Below are positions 1 through 7,727 of a DNA stretch of 64,000 bases, piece by piece. The translations under genes were made by a program, and so were the position numbers. Positions within the stretch are counted from its first letter, which is position 1. Each line of letters starts with the position of its first letter. The DNA lies in NCBI GenBank assembly GCA_014189435.1, contig CP050293.1, forward strand, positions 129,001-193,000, given 5' to 3'. Under the pieces are notes generated by a model. It did not search any database. It saw only the letters and a program-made list of their open reading frames with translations, and was not told where the DNA came from. This DNA comes from Mesorhizobium loti (lineage in GTDB: Bacteria; Pseudomonadota; Alphaproteobacteria; Rhizobiales; Rhizobiaceae).

Positions 1-56
1 CCTTCCACAAGGGCCAGCGCTCCTGGGCGCGCATTCTCGATGCCTTGACGCGCTGA
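1..56 (+). CDS. 3' end of an unidentified gene (partial)
   Basis: The frame starting at base 3 reads FHKGQRSWARILDALTR and stops with TGA at 54-56. It has normal high-GC codon use and a clean stop 125 bases before the next gene. It looks like the last 17 residues of a protein that begins outside the window. The fragment is too short to name a family. Confidence 0.45.
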   Translation, partial: FHKGQRSWARILDALTR

Positions 57-181
57 GCGGCGGGACCCCTCGTTTTCCTGTTGATTTTTCAGCGGATCGC
101 GGCGAGGACGGGCCACAAGACAAAAGCGCGACAGCGTCCCTTGCGGGTCAAGGGACGCGCAAGGCTCGACCGGAGAAGACA

Positions 182-802
182 ATGGCCGATATCCGTTTCC
201 ACAAGCATGATCTGCCCGACCTCTCGCACTACAATGTCGGGGCGGTGGCCATCGACACCGAGACGCTCGGGCTCAACCCGCATCGCGACCGGCTGTGCGT
301 GGTGCAGATTTCGCCTGGCGACGGCACGGCCGATGTCATCCAGATCGCGCCCAGCCAGAAGAAGGCGCCGAACCTTGTCAACCTGCTGAGGAACCGCGGC
401 ATAACCAAGCTCTTCCATTTCGGCCGTTTCGATCTCGCCGTGCTCTACAACGCGTTCGGCGTGATGCCGGAGCCGGTGTTCTGCACCAAGATCGCCTCGC
501 GGCTGACGCGCACCTACACCGACCGGCATGGGCTGAAGGATATCTGCTTCGAGCTTCTCGGCGTCGGCCTGTCCAAGGTGCAGCAATCGTCGGACTGGGC
601 GGCCGAGACACTGTCGCCCGAACAGCTCGAATATGCCGCTTCCGACGTGCTCTATCTGCACCGGTTGCGCGATGTGCTGGCCGGGCGGCTGGCGCGCGAT
701 GGGCGGACCAAGGAAGCCGATGCCTGCTTCCGCTTCCTGCCGACGCGTGCCAAACTCGATCTGATGGGCTGGGACGAAGAGGATATCTTCGCCCATAGCT
801 GA
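182..802 (+). CDS. Ribonuclease D-like 3'-5' exonuclease (exonuclease domain only)
   Basis: This 206-residue protein is a DEDDy-type 3'-5' exonuclease. The three Exo motifs are visible in order: AIDTETLGL near residue 28 (metal-binding D and E), FHFGRFDLAVLY near residue 80, and YAASDVLYL near residue 157, which supplies the Y and final D. E. coli RNase D is about 375 residues and carries C-terminal HRDC domains. Those are absent here, as in the short rhizobial homologues. It probably trims the 3' ends of structured RNAs in the cytoplasm, but the substrate cannot be read from the sequence. The ATG follows a purine-rich stretch (GGAGAAGACA). It stands alone, ahead of small unrelated genes. Confidence 0.88.
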   Translation: MADIRFHKHDLPDLSHYNVGAVAIDTETLGLNPHRDRLCVVQISPGDGTADVIQIAPSQKKAPNLVNLLRNRGITKLFHFGRFDLAVLYNAFGVMPEPVFCTKIASRLTRTYTDRHGLKDICFELLGVGLSKVQQSSDWAAETLSPEQLEYAASDVLYLHRLRDVLAGRLARDGRTKEADACFRFLPTRAKLDLMGWDEEDIFAHS

Positions 803-886
803 CGGTCGTCGCGGCGAGCTGCCGTCGATGGCTGGTTGGAACCAGATGCGGGCCGCCGCGTTCTGTCGGCTCAAATGGGGGATGAC

Positions 887-1090
887 ATGACGGACAGAAA
901 GCCTATAGCGACCGCGCCGACCGACGGTTCCAAGGTCTCCGTCACCTGGAAGGACAGCGACGGCGTGATCAACGAATCCATCGCGCAATATCGCGACGAC
1001 GGTTGGTGGGTCTACACCGACAGTCACACGCAAAAGAAGGTCGAGCCGACCAGTTGGCGGCCTGCCGCAAGCGACGATGACGATCAATGA
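887..1090 (+). CDS. Small conserved-type hypothetical protein
   Basis: The 67-residue product starts MTDRKPIATAPTDGS and is rich in Trp, Asp and Lys, ending in an acidic SDDDDQ tail. I chose the ATG at 887 because a G-rich stretch (GGGGGA) lies about eight bases upstream. The frame stays open back to 836, so a start at 875 is possible. There is no signal peptide or membrane segment, so it is probably cytoplasmic. The APTDGS...W pattern with later Trp residues recalls small phage and proteobacterial proteins of unknown function. I cannot assign a role. Confidence 0.6.
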   Translation: MTDRKPIATAPTDGSKVSVTWKDSDGVINESIAQYRDDGWWVYTDSHTQKKVEPTSWRPAASDDDDQ

Positions 1091-1200
1091 GGGCGCCGCT
1101 GGTGAGGCCGGCCGCTTTCGAATAGCCTGAAGCCGTTGATATCGAGGCCGATTCGGAGCTTTCCGTTCCGCCGTCGCCCTCTTGCTCGGAGGAAATCGCT

Positions 1201-1455
1201 ATGGGTGTCGAAAGCCTGCTCGTCTTCATCATCATCGGTGCCATCGCCGGCTGGCTCGCCGGTCTTGTCGTTTCCGGCTTCGGTTTTGGCCTGATCGGCA
1301 ACATCATTGTCGGCATCGTCGGCGCGTTCATCGCCGGCTGGCTGTTCCCGCGGCTCGGCTTCTCCATCGGCGGCGGCATTCTCGCCTCGATCATCCATGC
1401 CACCATCGGCGCTATCATCCTGCTGGTGCTGGTCAAGGTCCTGAAACGAGCCTGA
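1201..1455 (+). CDS. GlsB/YeaQ/YmgE family membrane protein
   Basis: This 84-residue protein is almost entirely membrane-embedded. It has three hydrophobic segments: VFIIIGAIAGWLAG, a glycine-rich middle FGLIGNIIVGIVGAFIAGW, and the C-terminal IIHATIGAIILLVLVKVL. The pattern of GxIxG repeats and the length are typical of the transglycosylase-associated (YeaQ/YmgE) family. These are small inner-membrane proteins often induced by stress, and their molecular role is not established. An AGGAAA stretch sits just before the ATG. The next small gene begins 25 bases downstream, so the two may be co-transcribed. Confidence 0.85.
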   Translation: MGVESLLVFIIIGAIAGWLAGLVVSGFGFGLIGNIIVGIVGAFIAGWLFPRLGFSIGGGILASIIHATIGAIILLVLVKVLKRA

Positions 1456-1480
1456 GGCTCGACAACGCAAAGGGCGCGCC

Positions 1481-1627
1481 GTGAAACAGAATACGCTCTA
1501 TCTTGTCATTGGCGCGCTCGTCGTCGTGGTCATCGCGCTCGGTATCTATGTCTATCGCGAGCAGACCAGACCCAAGGGCGTCGAGCTCAAGATCGACGAC
1601 AAGGGCATCTCGATCCAGCAGAACTGA
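1481..1627 (+). CDS. 48-residue single-span membrane protein
   Basis: A GTG at 1481 opens a 48-codon frame ending with TGA at 1625-1627. The product has one N-terminal transmembrane segment (LYLVIGALVVVVIALGIYVY) and then a charged tail with KGVELKIDDKGISI and a QQN end. This N-in, C-out layout is typical of small rhizobial inner-membrane proteins. It sits 25 bases after the YeaQ-like gene and 24 bases before the next gene, so it fills the gap exactly. It would be missed by a gene caller with a 60-residue cut-off. The function is unknown. Confidence 0.7.
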   Translation: MKQNTLYLVIGALVVVVIALGIYVYREQTRPKGVELKIDDKGISIQQN

Positions 1628-1651
1628 ACCGTCGATCGGTGGGAGCGCGAC

Positions 1652-2548
1652 ATGGTGGCTTCTGACGCATCGGAAGGCACTGATCGGCCCGCAATCACCG
1701 TCGCGGAATGGGAGAGGCTGAACAGGCCGCCAAGGCGCGAGGCGTGGCTGCGCTATCATTGGCGGGTATTTCGCTTCCTGAGGGCATCCGCGCCGGTCAG
1801 CGAACTGCAGGGGCGAGAGCAGGCTTTCAGCGATGCGATCATCGCTAGCGTGGCCTTCAACCGGCCCGACGTGATCGAATGGCAGATCCACCTCGTGCGC
1901 CGATATCTGGCCGAGCACGACAGCTACATCGTCTTCGACAACAGCAAGAAGGACGAGGCAAGGGAGGCCATCCGCGACCTTTGTCGCCGCCAGCATGTCC
2001 CCTATGTCGCGTTGCCGAGGAACAGGCTGGTTGTCAGCAGGTCGCACGGTCAAGCGCTCAACTGGATCGTGCGGAATTTCTTGCCCAGGTTCGGGCCGAA
2101 GCTTTTCGGCTTCATCGATCATGACATCTTTCCGACTGAACCATTTTCGATCCGCGCCCAAATGGAGGGCAAAAGCCTCTACGGGAGCGTGCGGCGCGAT
2201 ACGCCGACGCCGGGCGGCTGGTTCCTGTGGCCCGGGTTCAGTTTTTTCGATGGAAGCCTGCTGCGCCGACGGCTGGATTTCGCCCCGAGCTACAAGTTTC
2301 ATATGGATTCCGGTGGCGGCAACTGGCCGGTGCTCTACAGGTCGATCGATCCGGCGCTGGTTCGGTTCGCTGAAAACACATCGCTTCATTTCGGCGCCGG
2401 ACATGATCAATCCGAGGATTTTTTCATGGTGGTCGATGGCTGGCTGCATGTGACGAACGCCTCGAACTGGAGACGACAGCAGGTTGACAGGGGCGAACAC
2501 ATTCTCGCGCTGTTGCGGCAAGCCGGGGGCCTGACCAGCCGGATGTGA
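1652..2548 (+). CDS. Glycosyltransferase-like (GT-A fold) protein
   Basis: The 298-residue protein has no signal peptide. Its centre looks like a GT-A glycosyltransferase: a hydrophobic strand FGFIDHDIFP ends in a D-H-D triplet in the position of the metal-binding DxD. Earlier there is SYIVFDNSKKDEAR (nucleotide-sugar side) and later a WPGFSFFDG segment and HFGAGHDQSEDF. This order recalls GT2-like hexosyltransferases of surface polysaccharide loci, but I do not recognise a specific family. GGGAGCG precedes the ATG. It is followed after about 100 bases by a beta-propeller gene on the same strand, and the two may act together. The donor, acceptor and pathway are unknown. Confidence 0.6.
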   Translation: MVASDASEGTDRPAITVAEWERLNRPPRREAWLRYHWRVFRFLRASAPVSELQGREQAFSDAIIASVAFNRPDVIEWQIHLVRRYLAEHDSYIVFDNSKKDEAREAIRDLCRRQHVPYVALPRNRLVVSRSHGQALNWIVRNFLPRFGPKLFGFIDHDIFPTEPFSIRAQMEGKSLYGSVRRDTPTPGGWFLWPGFSFFDGSLLRRRLDFAPSYKFHMDSGGGNWPVLYRSIDPALVRFAENTSLHFGAGHDQSEDFFMVVDGWLHVTNASNWRRQQVDRGEHILALLRQAGGLTSRM

Positions 2549-2649
2549 AGTTCGAGCCTATCTGAACCAGACATCAAAGCCGGGCAGGATTTGGCAATGA
2601 GCCGGGCCGACGAGACAGATTTTCAGCCTTCAATGCCAACGAGAGGCGC

Positions 2650-3663
2650 ATGACGATACACCAGATCGATTTCAAGGCAGGCGACGCCGTGCGGGCCGCG
2701 CTTGCGGAAATCGGGCGCACGGAAGACCTGCGGTTCTCGCCTGATAACCGGCTGCTGGCAATTGCCGGATATGCGCGCAAGCGCTGCCTGATCCTGCGCA
2801 TCGACGTCGAGACGGGACCTGATGGCCCAGGCGTCACACTTCACAATTTCATGGAGTTGACGTCGGACGACGTGGGTGAAGTCCACGGCCTCGACTTCAT
2901 CGATGACCGGACCTTGGCAATCGCCAATCGCGATGGGCTGGTTGCGCTATTTGCGCTGCCGCGTGAAGAACCGGCTGGCCAAAGCCGTCAGATCACCGCC
3001 ATTCGCCAGCTCCGAGGCAGGCGGCCCTACAAACTGAATTCACCGGGCTCGATTGCGATCAGGCTTGAGTCATACGGCCGGGTCAGCCTGCTGGTCTGCA
3101 ACAACTACACGCATCTGGTCACCCGGCATGTCGTCAACCGGTTGCTTGGTTATCGCGCTACAAGCAATCAGCCGCTGCTAAAGCGCGGTCTCGACATACC
3201 GGACGGCATTGCGCTCAGCCATGACGGAAAGTGGATCGCCGTCAGCAGCCACGGCACAAAGGATGTGAAGATCTACAGCATGTCCGCGTCGCTCGGACCG
3301 GACAGTGAACCGGCCGGTGTCCTGCAGAATGCCGGCTATCCGCACGGCGTGCGCTTTACTGCTGACGATCGGCACATCCTCGTCGCCGACGCGGGCAGCC
3401 AAATGGTGCATGTTTATGCAGGCGACGGTGGCTGGAAGGAGCATCGCGAGCCCGCGCGCTCGGTTGCTGTGCTCGATGAAGAAACCTTCCTGCGCGGCAG
3501 GGCCAGTTTTGACGAGGGCGGGCCGAAAGGTCTCGATATCGACCGGTCCAACAGCGTCGTGGCTGTGACCTGCGAAGAGCAGACGCTGGCCTTTTTCGCG
3601 CTGACGACGATACTCGGTGCAGTTGAAAATTGCCGGCAAGGCAGGGCTATTGCACCGGCGTAG
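2650..3663 (+). CDS. Beta-propeller (WD40/lactonase-like) protein
   Basis: The 337-residue product has repeated four-strand blades with the pattern 'LxFSPDNRLLAIAGY', 'VHGLDFIDDRTLAIANRDG', 'PDGIALSHDGKWIAVSSH', 'PHGVRFTADDRHILVADAG' and 'PKGLDIDRSNSVVAVT'. These are the hallmark of SMP-30/NHL/lactonase-like propellers. No signal peptide is seen, so it is probably cytoplasmic. It could be a lactonase-type enzyme or a binding scaffold. The metal-binding residues of true lactonases cannot be confirmed by eye. The ATG follows GAGAGGCGC. It is directly downstream of the glycosyltransferase-like gene. The substrate is unknown. Confidence 0.65.
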   Translation: MTIHQIDFKAGDAVRAALAEIGRTEDLRFSPDNRLLAIAGYARKRCLILRIDVETGPDGPGVTLHNFMELTSDDVGEVHGLDFIDDRTLAIANRDGLVALFALPREEPAGQSRQITAIRQLRGRRPYKLNSPGSIAIRLESYGRVSLLVCNNYTHLVTRHVVNRLLGYRATSNQPLLKRGLDIPDGIALSHDGKWIAVSSHGTKDVKIYSMSASLGPDSEPAGVLQNAGYPHGVRFTADDRHILVADAGSQMVHVYAGDGGWKEHREPARSVAVLDEETFLRGRASFDEGGPKGLDIDRSNSVVAVTCEEQTLAFFALTTILGAVENCRQGRAIAPA

Positions 3664-3776
3664 CGCCGGAAGAGGGCCCAACCCGACATGGAATTAGAAT
3701 GACGGATCGCCGCTTCGGCGCTATGATGTCGGAATAGGGCGTTTGGGCCAACCAACCTAACCATTAGGAGGTTGCC

Positions 3777-4160
3777 ATGAAGCACCAAACACTGGACCAA
3801 CTGCATGCAGTGGCCGAGATCAGCACTACACAGCCGGTAATGAGCCGAACCCAGCGTCTCCTACGTTGGGCCGAACTTCTTGAACGTGAGCCCAGCCGGC
3901 TCCTGAACGCGCTTGCCGGGACCGAATACCGTGCGCCGTCCGAGCGCGATGTGATGCGAGGCGATGGCTCGCCGATAACGGTTGCCTTCACGGACCCCAT
4001 TTTGCACGACGAAGGTCTGAAAGACGACAGCTATGGCGAAGCCAAGCGCTTCTTCGAGTTGACCGACCACCAACTGCACGAGATTGTCTGCTACTGCCAT
4101 GTTGGCGAGGTTATGCAATCGTCCAGGGCAGCGCTTTCGGTTCGTGCGGCGATCGGCTGA
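3777..4160 (+). CDS. Conserved-type hypothetical protein
   Basis: The 127-residue protein has a very strong ribosome-binding site (TAGGAGG seven bases before the ATG), which supports a real gene. The sequence is helical and charged, with MSRTQRLLRWAELLERE in the first third. A C-terminal segment HQLHEIVCYCHVGEVM contains two cysteines spaced C-x-C beside histidines. It has no signal peptide or membrane span. It resembles short proteins of unknown function common in Mesorhizobium genomes. The His/Cys cluster might bind a metal, but that is inference. It appears to be a single-gene unit. Confidence 0.6.
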   Translation: MKHQTLDQLHAVAEISTTQPVMSRTQRLLRWAELLEREPSRLLNALAGTEYRAPSERDVMRGDGSPITVAFTDPILHDEGLKDDSYGEAKRFFELTDHQLHEIVCYCHVGEVMQSSRAALSVRAAIG

Positions 4161-4530
4161 CGCATGTCCGCCAGGTGATCACCTGGTGACGAGATGATTA
4201 GGGCGCGGTCCGACGCGAAGCTGTAACCACTTGCGATCGCGCCCTGACGAGGAACATGGTTGCAACGCCTGCCAAAGGCTTGCAGCGGCTGGCAGGAGTT
4301 GGGTCTTTGGCGTCCGAACAAAATGCTGCGGTTTCTGATTGTTCTATCTTCGAGGGTGTGAGGCGCTTGCTGGCGCCAGAATAAGGGGCCTCGAACCGAG
4401 CGACAGCGGCCGGACCCCAAGCATTTGATTGTCAATCGCTTTGAATTTTTCCGACTTAACCCGCCCTTAAATCGCCGCATCTACTCTTCAACCCGAACGC
4501 CATAGGCATCGGGGATATCAAGCACAGCGC
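4161..4530 (+). other. 370-base intergenic region before the PBP gene
   Basis: No gene is seen here. Right after the preceding stop there is a perfect 16-base palindrome (listed separately). The last 100 bases are relatively AT-rich (ATTGTCAATCGCTTTGAA, then CTTAACCCGCCCTTAAATC) and probably hold the promoter of the penicillin-binding protein gene. I could not fix a convincing -35/-10 pair. Confidence 0.4.
4171..4186. repeat. Perfect 16-bp palindrome
   Basis: CCAGGTGATCACCTGG reads the same on both strands and lies 11 bases after the stop of the hypothetical gene. Its core GGTGATCACC is identical to the core of the palindrome at 7710-7727. It could be a dyad operator or a short stem with a GATC loop that ends transcription. 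No T-run follows. Confidence 0.5.
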
Positions 4531-6807
4531 ATGGCGAACCGCAGAGACAGTCGCATCGAACCCAGTTTCGAGGGACCGCCGCAGGCGCGGTCCTCGGCGG
4601 GTCTTTCGGTGAACGAGGAGGACCGCGTCGTGCCGAGCAACCGCAAAGCCTCCGCCAAACGCAAGCCGGCCAAGGCGAAATCATCGCGCGGTGGGCGCGG
4701 CAGGAGCCGGCGCGGCCTGTTCGGCGTGCTCGGTCGGATGTTTTACTGGTGCTTCGTGCTCGCCATCTGGGGTGGCATCGCGGTGGCTGGTATCGTCATC
4801 TACTACGGCGCCAAGATGCCGGCGGCGACGACCTGGTCGATCCCCGACCGCGCGCCAAACATCAAGATCGTCTCGGCCGACGGCCAATTGCTCGCCAATC
4901 GCGGCATGAGCGGCGGCGAGGCGGTCGGCCTGCACGAAATGTCGCCCTATATCCCGGAGGCCGTCATCGCCATCGAGGATCGCCGCTTCTACTCGCATTT
5001 CGGCATCGACCCGATCGGGCTGTCGCGCGCGATGGTGACCAACGTGCTCGGCGGGCATTTCTCGCAGGGCGGTTCGACGCTGACTCAGCAATTGGCCAAG
5101 AACCTGTTCCTGACGCCCGACCGCACGCTGGAGCGCAAGGTGCAGGAGGTGTTGCTGGCGCTGTGGCTGGAGCATAAGCACACCAAGGACCAGATCCTCG
5201 AAATGTACCTCAACCGGGTCTATTTCGGTTCCGGCGCCTATGGCGTCGAAGCGGCTTCGCGCCGCTATTTCGGCAAGAGCGCGCGCGACGTCACCCTGTC
5301 GGAAGCCGCACTGCTTGCCGGCCTCTTGAAGGCACCGTCGCGGCTGTCGCCGGCACGCGATCCCAAGGCCGCCGAGGAACGCTCGCAACTGGTGCTTGCC
5401 GCCATGCGCGATGAGGGCAAGATCAGCGCCAAGGAACTGACCTCGGCGATGAGTGCGCCGGCAACGCGCGCGCCGTCCTATTGGACCGGCTCGGAGAATT
5501 ATGTCGCCGACACAATCATGGAGGAACTGCCCGACCTGATTGGCGACGTGCGCGGTGACATCGTCATCGACAGCACCGTCGACCTGAACCTGCAGAAGCT
5601 CGCCGAACAGTCGATCCGCAGGTTGATTGACGACAGCGGCAAGAAGCTCAACGTCACCCAGGGCGCGCTGGTGTCGATCGACGATTCCGGTGCGGTGCGC
5701 GCCATGGTCGGCGGCTACGACTATTCGACCAGCCAGTTCGACCGCGCTTCGGAAGCACGCCGCCAGCCGGGCTCTGCGTTCAAGCCATTCGTCTATATGG
5801 CAGCGCTTGAAGCCGGCCGCACGCCCGACAGCATCCGCAACGACGCGCCGATCAAGATCGGCAATTGGACGCCCGACAATTACGGCGGCAAGTATTTCGG
5901 CAAGGTGACGCTGGCCACCGCATTGGCCAAATCGCTGAATTCGGTCGCCGCCCAGCTGACCATGGAGGTCGGGCCGAACGCGGTTGTCGAGGCGGCGCAC
6001 CGCATGGGCATCCAGTCCGACCTGATAGCCAACACCTCGATCGCGCTCGGCACGTCGGAAGTGACGCCGCTGGAATTGACATCGGCCTATGTGCCCTTCG
6101 CCAATGGCGGCTACAAACCGGACATCCATTTCATCCGTCGCGTGACGACCACCGAGGGCAAGGTGCTCTACGACAGCGGTGGCGGCAGCGCGCCGCGCGT
6201 CGTCAAGCCCGAGATCGTCGGCATGATGAATTCGATGATGACCGGTACGGTCGAGATCGGCACCGCCCGGAAAGCGGCTTTCGCCTGGCCGTCCGCCGGC
6301 AAGACCGGCACCAGCCAGAATTCGCGCGATGCCTGGTTCGTCGGCTACACCGCCAACCTCACCACCGGTGTGTGGTTTGGCAATGATGACGGCAGCCCGA
6401 TGAAGAAGGTCACCGGCGGCGCACTGCCGGCGCAGGCCTGGCACGAATTCATGGTCGCAGCCCACGAGGGCGTGCCGGTGCGGCCGCTGCCCGGCACCTG
6501 GAAATCGACGCCGGCCGACACCATCGTGCCCGACGAGATACCCTCGGCAAACAACACGCCGCCGGCGCCGGTTCCATCCGCGTCCGTCGGCCAGCAGGCG
6601 CCGCAGGCGCGGCCAGCCGCGCCGGTCGCCCAGGCGCCGGCACCGGTCCGCGCGGCCCGTCCCGCACAGACCGTCGATGCCGATGGCCTTTCCATGCCGG
6701 AGGACGACGGCGCCACCGCGTCGATCAAGCACCCGGTGCCGCCAGGCGACGTCGGTGGTCCGCGCAAGAAGCGGCAGACCTCGATCCTGGATCTCCTTGG
6801 CGGCTAA
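4531..6807 (+). CDS. Penicillin-binding protein 1A-type bifunctional peptidoglycan synthase
   Basis: This 758-residue class A PBP builds and crosslinks peptidoglycan at the inner membrane. It has a basic cytoplasmic N-terminus, one membrane span at about residues 70-92, and a GT51 transglycosylase domain. The GT51 motifs are IAIEDRRFYSHFG (catalytic E), GGSTLTQQLAKN, and RKVQEVLLALWLE. The transpeptidase domain follows, with SAFKP (SxxK nucleophile), AKSLNS (SxN) and KTGTSQ (KTG). The C-terminus is a Pro/Ala-rich disordered tail of about 100 residues ending RKKRQTSILDLLGG. The length fits the rhizobial PBP1A/PbpC group. The ATG at 4531 has no strong ribosome-binding site, so the start could be later in the basic leader. 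A hairpin terminator begins at its stop codon. Confidence 0.92.
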   Translation: MANRRDSRIEPSFEGPPQARSSAGLSVNEEDRVVPSNRKASAKRKPAKAKSSRGGRGRSRRGLFGVLGRMFYWCFVLAIWGGIAVAGIVIYYGAKMPAATTWSIPDRAPNIKIVSADGQLLANRGMSGGEAVGLHEMSPYIPEAVIAIEDRRFYSHFGIDPIGLSRAMVTNVLGGHFSQGGSTLTQQLAKNLFLTPDRTLERKVQEVLLALWLEHKHTKDQILEMYLNRVYFGSGAYGVEAASRRYFGKSARDVTLSEAALLAGLLKAPSRLSPARDPKAAEERSQLVLAAMRDEGKISAKELTSAMSAPATRAPSYWTGSENYVADTIMEELPDLIGDVRGDIVIDSTVDLNLQKLAEQSIRRLIDDSGKKLNVTQGALVSIDDSGAVRAMVGGYDYSTSQFDRASEARRQPGSAFKPFVYMAALEAGRTPDSIRNDAPIKIGNWTPDNYGGKYFGKVTLATALAKSLNSVAAQLTMEVGPNAVVEAAHRMGIQSDLIANTSIALGTSEVTPLELTSAYVPFANGGYKPDIHFIRRVTTTEGKVLYDSGGGSAPRVVKPEIVGMMNSMMTGTVEIGTARKAAFAWPSAGKTGTSQNSRDAWFVGYTANLTTGVWFGNDDGSPMKKVTGGALPAQAWHEFMVAAHEGVPVRPLPGTWKSTPADTIVPDEIPSANNTPPAPVPSASVGQQAPQARPAAPVAQAPAPVRAARPAQTVDADGLSMPEDDGATASIKHPVPPGDVGGPRKKRQTSILDLLGG

Positions 6808-6835
6808 AGCGCGTCGCGCGCTTTAGCTCTTTGTT
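6804..6835 (+). terminator. Rho-independent terminator of the PBP gene
   Basis: A perfect 10-bp stem (CTAAAGCGCG and CGCGCTTTAG, three-base loop TCG) starts inside the stop codon. CTCTTTGTTT, a T-rich stretch, follows. The same stem also forms the left part of a larger intergenic repeat. Confidence 0.75.
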
Positions 6836-6889
6836 TCTATGCATGTCGTTGCCTCAAAACCGGGGCTACTTTTGAGCGACATGGATTAG
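6804..6889. repeat. Rhizobial intergenic palindromic element (two stem-loops)
   Basis: After the terminator stem there is a second dyad, CATGTCG...CGACATG (6842-6848 with 6877-6883), enclosing CTCAAAA and TTTTGAG. The layout, and the internal run of A's followed by CCGG and ACTTTTG, match the interspersed palindromes that are abundant in Mesorhizobium chromosomes. I recognise the type from general knowledge and cannot count its copies elsewhere. Confidence 0.55.
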
Positions 6890-6952
6890 CGGCAACTCGC
6901 CTCTCGCCACCTCGGCGTCGTTCGGCTACATCTCCGGCCCGGAGACCCTGAA

Positions 6953-7705
6953 ATGGCTGAACTCGACACTAGAAAAACCATCGTGCTGACCGGCGCCAGC
7001 CGCGGCATCGGGCACGCCACGGTCAAGCGTTTTTCGCGCGAGGGCTGGCGCGTCATCACCTGCTCCAGGCAGGCTTTCGCCGAGGATTGCCCCTGGCCGG
7101 CCGGGCCGGAGGACCACATCAAGGTCGATCTCGCCGACCAGGAGGATGTCGGCATCGCCGTTTCCGAAATCCGCCACCGGCTGGAAGCGCATGGCGGCCA
7201 GTTGCATGCGCTGGTCAACAATGCCGGCATTTCGCCGAAGCTCAAGGACGGCAATAGCCGCATGGACTCGATCGACACGCCGATGCATGTCTGGCGCGAC
7301 GTGTTCCAGGTCAATTTCTTCGCGCCGATCATGCTGGCGCGCGGCCTGTTCAAGGAACTGGCGGCGGCCAAGGGCTCGATCGTCAACGTCACCTCGATCG
7401 CCGGCACCCGGGTGCATCCCTTCGCCGGCACGGCCTATGCGACGTCGAAAGCGGCACTCGGCTCGCTGACGCGCGAGATGGCGCATGATTTCGGTCCGCA
7501 CGGCATCCGCGTCAACGCCATCGCGCCCGGCGAGATCGACACCGCGATCCTGTCGCCGGGCACGGACAAGATCGTCGAGACCATTCCGCTCAGGCGCCTT
7601 GGCACCACGGCCGAGGTCGCTGACATCATCTTCTTCCTGTGCTCGCAGCAGGCGTCCTATGTGACGGGTTCGGAAATCCACATCAATGGCGGCCAGCACG
7701 TGTGA
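6953..7705 (+). CDS. Short-chain dehydrogenase/reductase (SDR)
   Basis: This 250-residue classical SDR has the cofactor motif TGASRGIGHA near residue 14, the NNAGI motif near residue 88, and catalytic S...YATSK (Y and K) near residues 145-165. The C-terminus YVTGSEIHINGGQHV is typical of the FabG-like group. It should reduce a carbonyl or oxidise an alcohol using NAD(P)H in the cytoplasm, but the substrate is not predictable. GGAG lies nine bases before the ATG. It converges on the quinone reductase gene with a palindrome between the two stops. Confidence 0.88.
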   Translation: MAELDTRKTIVLTGASRGIGHATVKRFSREGWRVITCSRQAFAEDCPWPAGPEDHIKVDLADQEDVGIAVSEIRHRLEAHGGQLHALVNNAGISPKLKDGNSRMDSIDTPMHVWRDVFQVNFFAPIMLARGLFKELAAAKGSIVNVTSIAGTRVHPFAGTAYATSKAALGSLTREMAHDFGPHGIRVNAIAPGEIDTAILSPGTDKIVETIPLRRLGTTAEVADIIFFLCSQQASYVTGSEIHINGGQHV

Positions 7706-7709
7706 CAAT

Positions 7710-7727
7710 ACAGGGTGATCACCCTGT
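7710..7727. repeat. Perfect 18-bp palindrome between convergent genes
   Basis: ACAGGGTGATCACCCTGT is a perfect dyad lying between the stops of the SDR and the quinone reductase, and it overlaps the latter's stop codon (7719-7721). As RNA it would form a seven-base-pair stem with a GATC loop in both directions, so a bidirectional terminator or stabiliser is plausible. The core GGTGATCACC recurs at 4171-4186. Confidence 0.55.

Noticed and set aside
4681..6732. 683-codon open frame on the minus strand
   Set aside because: It lies entirely antisense to the PBP1A gene, which has clear motifs. Its product is Arg/His/Gly-rich and has no ribosome-binding site. Typical high-GC shadow.
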